Shown: one piece after another, positions 29,062 through 39,733 of the stretch | Layout: each line of letters begins with the position of its first letter | Numbering within the stretch: the stretch's first letter is position 1 | Source of the DNA: Amoebidium appalachense | Taxonomy: Eukaryota > Ichthyosporea | Length of the DNA stretch: 64,000 nucleotides | NCBI GenBank assembly: GCA_963693365.1 | Contig: CAVNZM010000002.1 | Location: 2,232,001 to 2,296,000 of the forward strand | Direction of reading: 5' to 3' | Notes under the pieces: model-generated | The model's database searches: none | Seen by the model: only the letters and a program-made list of their open reading frames with translations | Told to the model about the DNA's origin: nothing | Program-made: the position numbers and the translations under genes

Positions 29062-29437
29062 AAACACCACTCCCCTCCTTAGGGTGGGGCAGGGGGAGGC
29101 GTTTCCAAAGTCAGCAATATGTGTCCGCACAAATGTGTACATCGTGCTGTGCAGCACATGTTAAAACCCTCCCCCCCAAACATACAGGGACCCACCGAAC
29201 CTCGCGCGGGTGCCACATTACAGCGACGGGGGAGTGGTGCAGCCCAGGCCAAACTCCGCATACAAGCACCTGCCCAGCCAAGCACAGAGACACAAAAAAC
29301 CGCACCCACAACCCTCCATGCTGTTCAGGCAGGAACAGATGCCCCCAGAAAACCAAGCCTGGGGTTGTTGGCTGGCTCTACAGTACAGGCGTCTGGAGAT
29401 CAGAAGGCAAGTTGGGGTTTAAAAAAAAAAAAAAAAA

Positions 29438-29474
<37 letters not shown>

Positions 29475-30371
29475 GGGGGGTGGGGTGGGGGGGGGGGGGG
29501 GGGAGGGGGGGGGGGGAGGGGGGGGGGGAAGAAAACTTCTTGTTGTGTAAAGCTGGTTGTGTTTTTTCCACACAACATTATGTCGAGCAGGTCTAAAGCT
29601 GCAGGGTCCTGGTTTTGACATGCCTATATCCTCACAGTTCAGACTCACACATCAGGAATGCCCAGTTGCAGGAAGAAGGAGAGGAGACCATTGGGAGTGG
29701 GTTAGGGTGTGGGTGGTTGAGCGCGTGGATGGGTGAGGGCCGGAGGAGGGGCAGGGGAAGCGGGGGGAGGGGGGGGGGGGGGGGGGGGGAGGGACTAGAC
29801 ACAGTAATCAATGGGAAATAGCTGTAGCCTATGATAAAGCAAAAGATAGGAGACAGTTAAATGTATCGTAAGGGGGAGGGGAGGAGGTCGAAAGGGGGAG
29901 AGACGTGTGTAGTAAGAGATTTGGAAGGAGAACGAAATTCTCGAATATAACAGGAAATAAAGGGCAAAGGGCCTTGCGGGCTTTTCTTTTTTCTTGGATG
30001 GGTGGTGGGGGGAAAGGGGGAGGGGGAGAAGGTGGGGTGGGTGGGTGGGTGGGGGGAGGGGGGGGGGGGGGGGGGGGGGGGGGCACATATGTGTACATGA
30101 CTGATATAGCATAGATAGTATCGATACAACAGCTTTTGTACAGACAACACCGCACCCTCCTTTATTACCAACCAATACACCCATTTACTTCCTCTCCCTC
30201 CCCCTCCCCCCACCCCACCCCCCCACGCGCACACACACACACACATAAACATATACATATGTGCATACACACACGAGCACCACGTACCTGAAGTTCTACA
30301 CATCCGCATGCGCACAAACACTCATACACAGTATCACTGAACAGATTCCCCCCCTCCACCCCCCTCCCCAA

Positions 30372-30435
<64 letters not shown>

Positions 30436-30495
30436 CATACACACACACCTATGCCCCTGCAAACACCAAATCACAATCACTCACTCACTCACCAG

Positions 30496-30591
<96 letters not shown>

Positions 30592-30640
30592 ACCTATGCC
30601 CATGCAAACACCAAATCACAATCACTCACTCACTCACCAG

Positions 30641-30724
<84 letters not shown>

Positions 30725-30774
30725 ACACACCTATGCCCCTGCGAACACCAAATCACAATCACTCACTCACTCAC

Positions 30775-30820
<46 letters not shown>

Positions 30821-30877
30821 ACACACCTATGCCCATGCAAACACCAAATCACAATCACTCACTCACTCATTCACCAG

Positions 30878-30969
<92 letters not shown>

Positions 30970-30989
30970 AAAGTACACGTACGCGTACA

Positions 30990-31058
<69 letters not shown>

Positions 31059-31072
31059 AAAGTACACGTACA

Positions 31073-31147
<75 letters not shown>

Positions 31148-32594
31148 AAAGTACACGTACACGTACACGTACACACACACACGTACACGTACACGTACAC
31201 GTACACTTTAACGTACACGTACACACAGCAGCAGCAAGACAAAAAAGCCCAGTTCTCCCGGCGAAGAAGCAGCCAAACAGGCCAACTTCTTGACCGTCAG
31301 CCCGATCCAAGCAGCACTCGACCCGTGTCAGTCCCTTCCTCTAGCGCACACACATCGGGGGGGGGTCTGTAACCATAAACCCCCACGCCGAGGTGCTAAT
31401 TGAGCTTCCATCGTTCTATGTTGGTGATGAAAAACCCCCCCGCAAGCTCAAAAACAGCCACAGTGGTCACAAGACCAATAGTAGTTGCAGTGAGGGCGAT
31501 GATCAGACAACTCCGGAAAGCAGTGGAAGTGAAAGCGAGGTAACGTGGCCCAGGATTTCTCAGTCTCCCCTCCCCCCCCCCCCCCCCCCCCAAAGACCCC
31601 TTCTTTCCCACCACCTCCCTGCTCCCACCCCCCTACGTTTTTGCTCCACCCATCCCCCTCCTCCAACAACCCCCTCCACGCAACACCCCCAACATCCACC
31701 TACCCAAAAACGTCTTAGGCTCGAATAATATAAGTGCAATTTTGGGCATCCACTCGTTTTCGTTTTTTTGGTGTGTAGTGTTCGTTCAAAACTCACCACC
31801 AGCACCAGTCCGCCCTCTTGTCTTTCTCATTTCCTTGAGCGAGGGTATATTGTTATTTATGGCAACTGACTCTTGCATTTTTGCCAAAAGGCGTTTCTCT
31901 AGGACTGGTCGAGAGGTTATTGGGGCTGGCAGGCGGCAAAGCCCGGGGGAGAGGCGGGGGGAGGGGGTGGGGGGGGGGGGGGGGGGGGGGGGCAGATAAG
32001 ACAGAAACCAATCCATCTTACATTTTTTCTGTGTGGCATTGGGGGGGGGGGAGGGGGGGGGGAGGGGGGGGGAGGGGGGATGGGTTGGGGGGGGGGGGGG
32101 GGAGGGGAGAGAGGGGGAGAAGGAGGAGGGGACTGGTCAGAATGGAGGGGAGAAAGCGAGATGACGAGGAGGCATGGAAACCAAGTTGTTCCTGCATGTT
32201 AACACCCCCCACCACCCCCACCCCCACCACCACCCCACCCCCATCTTTTTCTCATTTCCCCTCCCTCCGTCTCTTCCTCCCCACTTCTTCCCCTCCTCCC
32301 GTTCTTAGAAGTGTTAGACTACATCATAGCACATACTCTCCTCCGACTAAATGATGACAATCACATGCATGGGAAGCTTGAATAGCAAACAAAGAACACA
32401 GCAGATGGGTGATGCATGCTTTTTAATGCTTTGGGGTCTGCTTTGGGGGGGAGGGGAGGGGGTTAAGGACAGGGAAAACGGGACGGGAGGCAGAGGGGGG
32501 GGAGAGGGGAAAAGGGAAGGGGAATGGAGAAAGGGGCTAGAGGCGGGGAAGACAAGTAAGTGAAACGGAGGACAAGGGTTTCAGTGGTTCTGTG

Positions 32595-32629
<35 letters not shown>

Positions 32630-35428
32630 CTTGCAAACTAATCACTCTGATTCTTACTGCTGTGCAGGCGGACAGCAAGGCATTCAAGCAACGGGCTACA
32701 TCACCCACATTGCCAAATCTGAACGACCGCGCCGACACGTTTGCCGTTCGACCGCCGAGTTTTGGGGGTCGCAGGGGCAGCCCAGGCATTGCCGGCGCTT
32801 TGGGTTCTCTCGTTGCACAAACACCAGCATCAAACACACCACCGACACATGTGCAAAACACAACACATGCAACACAGAACGACAACGAACAAGGCGGTTC
32901 CCGTAGCAGCAGTGTTGATAATGAGTGCCCTGCCGTCACACAGGAAAAGGCAGGGGGGTTCTTTTCACGGTCAACAAGCGGGTTTTTCATGTTCAATCTC
33001 CTGGATCGGAGCGATTCGATTGGTTCTAGCCATGCGGCGAACGATCGGCAGGTGGTATTTGGTGAGTCGGAGGTTCGATCAGACGACCTTAACCAGCAAG
33101 GGAAGTCGATTACGTTTAAGGACGCTACTCTGGGTTTCATCGCACGGATCGGCGGCAGGGAGGACGGCCGGCGGATCTCATTGGACGATCGAGATACCGC
33201 GCGATCGGTTACATCTGGCGAAACCGCGAGCATAACGAGTGAGAGCCGGTCATTTATCACCACCACCTCCGACGAACAGCAGAAGGAACCTTCGAGTATC
33301 GCGCAAATTCGCCGCCGCGCCAGTTCTGTGATAAACTCACTAGTACGTCCAGTGATTCCAACCAATATCCAAAATTCCAGTCGTACCAACACCAACCAAT
33401 CGGACGCTACGCCAACTAGCCCAATCGCTACCTCCCATTCCGGAAACGGTTCCTCTGCACCTTCATCCCCGCTCATCAACCGAACTAAAACACAACGGCC
33501 GCGCTCGTGCACAAGCACCGGTACCAGTAGTATGCTCTCTGGATTGCCCAAGAAGAATTCTGCCGGTGAGGATATGCCATCGTTACTCTCTTCCCCTTTC
33601 GCCAGCGAAAAACGGAATCGCAACCGCGCAATGACAGGTGGCGACCACGATCCGCTCCCACCCGCACACGCTTCACACGTTTCCACTGTCCCGCACGTTG
33701 TTTCAAACGTGGATTTGGTCGCACACGCCGCGGAAGAAGCAGCACGGGCATCTGCACAGGCGAGCCAAGCCACTCGTCGACGCGCAAGTTCAAACGCAAT
33801 AAGCACACTAACCCTCGCCACCCAACCACGCGTCGTCACCCCGGCAGCATTGTTACCTCTTCGCACGCGTGCAATGACAACATCGCGCAAGGAGGAAGCA
33901 TTGCTAATCGCACCCAGCCGACCCGCCGCCACGTCTGTTTCTACCACTCAGGGTATGATGCCGCATTTATCCGCTGTTGCTCGCGAACGCGAACTGAATT
34001 CGGCGATGGGGTTTGCGTCTGCAGGCGAAGAGGAGGAAAAAACGCCGAAGCCGTCACGTAGCCGTAGTGTTTCCCTCGTGAACAGTTTTCGTGTGAGCCA
34101 GGGAAAGCTCAAAGAGCAGTTTGCGAAACCAAAACCCACGCTCGATCTTGGTAAATTGCCGAAAAAGGAAGATGGCGGATCCGGATTGGACGGTATCAAC
34201 CAATCAAAAGACACGGTTTCTTCAACGGGGGGATCCAATGTGAGGCTGTCGTTTTCTGCGCCGCCAGCATCACCGACGGTTGTTCGATTTGTTGACCGTG
34301 TTGAGCCCCCCCCAACTTTCGTCGAGCAGCTACTCAATGACACGGAATTGTGGAGGGACCTGAAATTGTCGTTTTTCCGGTTTTTGGACGAGGAGCACTC
34401 TAGGGAGAGCGTGCTGTACTACTACAAGTGCCTGAAGTTCCGCAAGCGGGTGGAATGCAACACAGCCACTTACGATGATATCCAGGTACGTGATACTGTA
34501 TCTGTCTCAGACGCTCTAATGCTGCAAAGAGACGTTCACTTTGGCCACTCTTGAATAGGTGCACGTTGCACGCAGGGGTTTGCGCAAGCACCCATTAGCA
34601 GAAACACACACAGACACACACACGTGCACAATCACGTACAACACACACACGCACGCGCACACACACACACACATACACACACACACACACACAGAAGAAG
34701 GGGGGAGGGGGGAGGGGGGGGGCACCGGGGCGGGGAGGTTGGGGGGGGGGGGGGGGGGGAAGGGAGGGAGGGAGGCGGGGCGGGGGGGGGGGGGGGGGGG
34801 GGAGGGGCGGGGCGGGGGGGGGGGGGGGGGGGGGGGGGGGAGGATGGGGGAAGGGGATGAGACGTGCCACTGCACAACATACACACACACACACCACACA
34901 CAAGAGGGAAACAGGCGGGGAGGGGGGGGGGGGGGGAGGGGAGCGCCTATATGCACGGACACGTGAATGCATACACACAGTCACAAACAAACTTACATAC
35001 AATCAGATGCATCTGATTTATCTGAACAGATCTGTGCAAGCACCCACACAGTACACCCACCCCTGCATAGTCATGTGGCACACACACGCACACACACAGC
35101 AAGTACATCCCAAGAGTATGCATATACTATTATTTGAGCAAGCACAGTGTTGCCGAGGCACACTAAACTTATGGCCTGAGTTCTCCCTTTAAGCGTTATA
35201 TAATTTCTTCTTGCATTTCGCACCGCCCCTGATTCTCAAGCGCACGCTTCGTTATTTGTGTCTTGAAAGTATGCAACGGGGTTCGACGAGCACCACACAT
35301 CTATAAGCATCCGCGACGTGACGGACACGTGTAATTGCATGATCCCGCGGGCAAAACATATGCATATACACACACACATACGAACGAGCACGCACACATA
35401 CACACGCGTGCACACGCGCGCGTGCGCA

Positions 35429-35494
<66 letters not shown>

Positions 35495-35507
35495 CACACA
35501 CACCGTG

Positions 35508-35545
<38 letters not shown>

Positions 35546-35939
35546 ACAAAGCGAGTGAAAGCGAAAACATTTACTGCACACCACCAACAGTCACAGACCG
35601 TGATGCCACCATTGTTCACCACCACTCCACTGCCTCGCATTACTGAACCAAATATAATGCTAATAAAGCTCCCCCCATCTTTCCCCACAGGAACTTTTCA
35701 AGGAGTTTATCGATGCAGATGCCAAATACGAAGTCAACATTCCCGCATCAATCAAGCGCCGTATTGTGGACGGGGTTGCAAAGCTCACACCCGACTCGAC
35801 GGATTTTGTTGAAGTGGCGGACGCTTTTGAATCGGCAAAGGAAAACCTTATCACGCTGCTGCAGCAAGATACGTACAAACGGTTCCTGAAGAAACTTCAG
35901 GCAAACCAGCAAACAGCAAACACGTCTACCCCTGCTTAA
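25602..35939 (+). CDS. Large Ser/Thr-rich protein with C-terminal RGS domain
   Basis: RGS domains bind G-alpha subunits and speed GTP hydrolysis, ending G-protein signals. The RGS homology is at the very C terminus: [20 protein letters not shown], then [13 protein letters not shown] (exon 5), continuing in exon 6 with [36 protein letters not shown] and a short tail ending at TAA 35939. This matches the RGS pattern F..FL..E...E...F...C..F, a middle I....K..I segment, and a C-terminal L..D.Y.RFL. The roughly 1200 residues before it are low complexity, rich in Ser, Thr, Pro, Arg and Gln, with many RxxS sites that look like kinase targets; no other domain is recognised. The ATG at 25602 opens a 375-codon first exon. 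Joined length is about 1354 residues if exon 4 is corrected by one G, or 1315 with a shorter exon 4. Confidence 0.87.
27000..27420. repeat. CA-rich intronic tract
   Basis: Degenerate CACA/CACG repeats with a nearly pure (CA)n block at about 27354-27386 and a short (GC)n, within intron 1 of the RGS gene. Confidence 0.9.
28716..29062. repeat. (CA)n and (CACACG)n tract
   Basis: Pure (CA)n at about 28720-28773, mixed CA blocks, (GC)n near 28874-28888, then a run of CACACG hexamers (about 28900-29025) ending in (CA)n. It lies in intron 2 of the RGS gene. Confidence 0.93.
29407..29412 (+). other. GC-type 5' splice site
   Basis: Exon 3 of the RGS gene ends AAG and is followed by GCAAGT, the standard context of a GC-AG U2-type intron. 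Using it keeps the exon at 219 nt and phase 0 on both sides. The frame otherwise runs on into A and G runs that code for poly-Lys/Gly. Confidence 0.7.
30362..31228. repeat. Higher-order CA minisatellite
   Basis: (CA)n blocks of 30-100 bp alternate with a conserved spacer of about 60 bp, CACCTATGCCC-TGC-AACACC then AAATCACAATCACTCACTCA, present four times (about 30446, 30592, 30728 and 30824). A second series follows in which the spacer is GTAAAGTACACGTAC (about 30967, 31056 and 31145). The array ends only a few bases before the acceptor of RGS exon 4. Confidence 0.93.
34600..34950. repeat. CA tract followed by G-rich block in the last RGS intron
   Basis: CACA/CACG repeats (about 34605-34692), then G-rich sequence with several G runs over 10 nt (34700-34850), then CA again. 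No coding signal was found between the donor at 34486 and the acceptor at 35690. Confidence 0.9.
35365..35550. repeat. (CA)n tract near the last RGS exon
   Basis: CACA repeats with a GCGCGTGCGC core (about 35416-35432), then nearly pure (CA)n at about 35431-35490 and 35513-35540, within the final intron of the RGS gene. Confidence 0.93.
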
Positions 35940-36016
35940 TTGGGAGTTTGTCTATTGAATGCAGGGTAACCTGAGGGCATGCTTATTTATTTTTGTATTT
36001 GTGGGTGGGTGGGGGT

Positions 36017-36065
<49 letters not shown>

Positions 36066-36746
36066 ACTCGAAATTCTTCATTCTAGCCAGCCTTTATTTT
36101 TCGTGCTGCCTCGACCCTTCACCTTTCACTTTCCAAATAGCGCATTACTGAGCTTCTGTTTTCGTCACTTTCACGTTGCGTCTCGGATTGCTTTCACTTT
36201 TGGATTTATGGTTTGCCCTCAGCGGTTATTATTGAGGGAGACTCTGTGTGTGTGTGTTTGGGGGTGGGGGGGTGGGGGGCGGGGGGGCGGGGGGAGGGGG
36301 GAGGAGGACAACAGGGAGGGTCGGGCTCAGGGCAAAGTCTGTACTGTCTCTCAGCCTACTAAGGTCCTTGATGTGGGAACACATTTCACTATGTTAGGAT
36401 AGGCGCCGATTTTTATGAAATGGATGCATGCAATAGGATGTGCTGTTAGAAAAAAAAACCGTGTACTAGTGGCCATGATTAGATAGTGCTGGTGCACAGA
36501 GAGGTACACTCCAAAACTCTGGTGCATTGCCCTGTTCCATTTTTCCGCATTTCATATCGGGTCACCCATGTATATAAAAACCTTTGACTGTTGCCTGATC
36601 ATAATCAATTGGTCCCGGCTTCAAAATCAAAGTATGAGCTGTAAAATCGAAGGAAGAGGGATGGGGGATTGGGGATACTGCGCATGCCCAAGCATTAGGC
36701 CCTGTGGTAGACCAGCAAAAGAATATTAGATCCAAAGCTCTCGTCG

Positions 36747-36908
<162 letters not shown>

Positions 36909-37249
36909 GGGCACTCCCTCCCCCCCCTCCCTCCCTCCATCCCCCCCCCCCCCCCCCCCCCCTCTTTTTCTCTCTCTCTCTATTTATTCCCCCAGGCCCA
37001 TCTCCCAGTCCCTCCCACCTAAACACACATGTTCGCGATCGGACACACTGACAAACACAATGAACTCTTCAAACAATTATTGTAGTATGTTTCCCCACAA
37101 CAGCCATGGTATGTGAAATGAAAAAGGAAAAAAGCCATCGAGCTCTGCACCGGACATATAAATGGGTAACTGCAATCTCTTTTTTTGTTTTTGCCGGGGG
37201 GGAAAGGAGCTGAGAAGAAGGAAAAAGGGATAGAAATACGCGGAAGGAG

Positions 37250-37265
37250 GGGATGTGTGTGTGTT

Positions 37266-37350
<85 letters not shown>
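37250..37350. repeat. (GT)n microsatellite
   Basis: Roughly 95 bp of (GT)n with two TTT interruptions at its start. Confidence 0.94.
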
Positions 37351-37352
<2 letters not shown>

Positions 37353-37945
37353 CACACCCCAAAATGCACAAACACAAACACTCAAACACCACACGTAAAC
37401 AGAGACGTAGAACCCCACCGAAACCCAAGGCACCCACACCCACACAACCCACACACACACAGGCCGCATGCCCGACCTGCAGACACACACATAGAACAAA
37501 CCAACCATGCAACCCTAGACTCTTAGATCATTTCACCGTAGCCACCCACAATGTACAACATCATATATTTTTAGGCAGCTGCAGCCACTCACCACCACCA
37601 GACCCCACCATACACCATTATCCCCCGTAAACCCACCCACACCACACCACACATTCCACCACTTTAGATGAACCAATGAGAGCCCAGTTTTCAAGTTTAT
37701 TCGTAGGTTCTGAGTGGAGGGGAAGTCTGGTGCTACCCACCGGCGTGGCTGGGGTTGATACCCTGGGCAAAGTGTGTACATATAGTTAGGATTGTTATAG
37801 GTGTGTTAGTTTAGCTAATAACATCGTAGCACCCTAGCTAGAGTACTGTCGGTGCTGGGTGGAAGACGGTAGTTCCCCCTGAGGGCCCTTAGGGGCACCT
37901 CCGGGAAAAAAACGGGATAAAATAAAAAATAAAAAATAAATAAAA

Positions 37946-38070
<125 letters not shown>

Positions 38071-38483
38071 TTTTTTTTGGGGGGGGCGGGGGGGAGGGTG
38101 TTTGGTGGCGGTAGTGGTGGTGGCGGGGGGAGGGGGGGGGGGGGGGGGGAGGGGGGGGGATGGGGGGGGGGGGGAGGGGAGGGGAGGAGGAGAAGGGGGG
38201 TGGTGGGGGGCAAATACGTTAAGGCTTGCGATTCGATTAGTTAGAATTTAGGATCAAAGAAACCATGCAAACTTGACAAACATCGATATATATATATCTA
38301 GATCTGTGGGCTGGCTTTGTTTTGAAATAAACCTATCATAGCTGGCAGTCTGTTCAGCGGCCAGCTGCAGCTGTTTTGCACTGCTAATGCCACATCTTGC
38401 GAGTGTTCAGATATAATCTTGTGTGCAACCTTGCCCAATATTTTGCATCTGATGTTGCAGGTGTGTGATCACATGATCCCACG

Positions 38484-38509
38484 TGTGACACTAGTATACT
38501 AGTGTCACA
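38484..38509. promoter_or_regulatory. Perfect 26-bp palindrome
   Basis: The half-site TGTGACACTAGTA is followed by its exact complement TACTAGTGTCACA with no spacer. It is flanked by further short symmetric elements (GTGATCAC, CACGTG). It lies about 1.2 kb upstream of the 7TM-RGS start codon. It could be a dimeric protein-binding site or a cruciform; neither is shown. Confidence 0.5.
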
Positions 38510-39080
38510 GTGCACGGGCAGATCTATCTGTAGCTACGGAGGTAACCCGGACGGTATCATACCTTGGCAACTGCAGTGCCGACGGGTGCACGCCACCAGG
38601 CCGGTGGCACCGGACTGATTTCTCAGATCGTATGGATAGACATGTATATGTACAGATATTGATATGCTACCTCGAGCTCAGGCCAGGCCTGCAGAGTCCA
38701 TGATCATATGAAATGCATACATATGCATACATATATGTTCATACTATGTGTGCATGGATGCATATGCATATGGGGTTTACGCTGTTTACTCGATCGCGAG
38801 GCAAAGAGAGACCAGTCTCAGGTATGGGGGGGTTTTGCTCGGAATATCCCCTCAGCTGTATATCATGATCAAGTACATAGATGTCCGAGTAATGATTATG
38901 ATATCAGGGTTTACTTTCTCCACGAGGCACCATAAAGACTAAGAAAAATCAATAAGTTGGGTTCCCCGTTGGGTTTTTAAATGCATATGGGTGACAACAT
39001 TCGTAATAGACGTCAGCAGGCGCTGTGCTGCAACAAGGCACCTTGAAGGAAGTTGCCGGAGCAAGCCTCAGAAATGTTGA

Positions 39081-39097
39081 TGACGTCAGTCACGTCA
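39081..39097. promoter_or_regulatory. CRE-like bZIP site pair
   Basis: A consensus TGACGTCA (39081-39088) is followed at once by GTCACGTCA. This is a candidate cAMP-response/bZIP element about 640 bp before the 7TM-RGS start codon. Another GACGTCA lies near 39009. Confidence 0.4.
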
Positions 39098-39127
39098 TCT
39101 GTACATTTTTTACTTTCGAAGGCAGTG

Positions 39128-39146
39128 ATTGGCTTATGGCGCATCA
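39128..39146 (+). promoter_or_regulatory. 19-bp motif shared with the RGS gene upstream region
   Basis: ATTGGCTTATGGCGCATCA matches 24945-24963 exactly in the opposite orientation. A weaker version (GATTGGTTAAAAACGCATCA) is found near 47352 upstream of the second 7TM-RGS gene. Confidence 0.45.
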
Positions 39147-39733
39147 GATTTTGACGCCACTGGATCTATTTGAGAGTATTTGTGTTGCGGATTGGTGGAT
39201 CTAGCACCGTCAGGAATCCGATCGTTATCTAATGTGATGACATCATCATGATGTAGCCGTGATAGCTGTGATATGGCTGTAACATTCAAAGACGTTTCCA
39301 GTACTTGAACTGTTAACCCGTCAAATTTTCTTCGTGCTATCTTGCCCACACGTGTGTATGAGCCGGAATACCCATGCTTTTCAGTATGAGTGAAAGGGAC
39401 AAACGCGTAGGAGTCAAAAGCCTTATGAACACCTTGCAAGGAATTAGTTTAAAACTTTTTTTTGATGATCGCACGCATGCGCACGCAGTTTATATAGAAG
39501 CCTGTCTGTAACAATATTGGCAAACACATCAAGTTTGCCACCAACGAGTGGTATTTGAAGTCCTTGTGATGAGTAGCTATTATACTAGCCCCACCGTCCT
39601 ACTCAGCAGCAAATTTAAATGACTACTACATTCACTTTAACAACGGTTGCCGGAAGATAAATACATGCTATGTACAAGTAGTTAGCGCAGAAATATACTC
39701 AGACTTTGTCTCAGTCAAATATCATCTGCAAAC

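Larger units (their letters stand above)
25602..35939 (+). other. Exon map of the RGS-domain gene
   Basis: Exons: 25602-26726, 28054-28395, 29188-29406, 31229-31539, 32668-34485, 35691-35939. All introns are phase 0. Exon 3 ends at a GC donor (AAG then GCAAGT). Exon 4 has two readings. From the acceptor ending at 31228 it is 311 nt and needs one more G in the nine-G run at 31357-31365. From the pyrimidine-rich acceptor CCCTTCCTCTAG ending at 31344 it is 195 nt and in frame as it stands. The longer reading is preferred because 31229-31356 codes for Ser/Arg/Gln-rich sequence like the rest of the protein. Confidence 0.8.

Noticed and set aside
28598-31149. Plus-strand Thr-His repeat frames over 150-340 residues
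   Set aside because: They are CA-repeat translations. The true exons at 28054-28395, 29188-29406 and 31229-31539 explain the coding content.
30446-31215. Regular repeats resembling a CRISPR array
   Set aside because: The repeats are CA dinucleotides with duplicated spacers, in a eukaryotic intron, with no cas genes.
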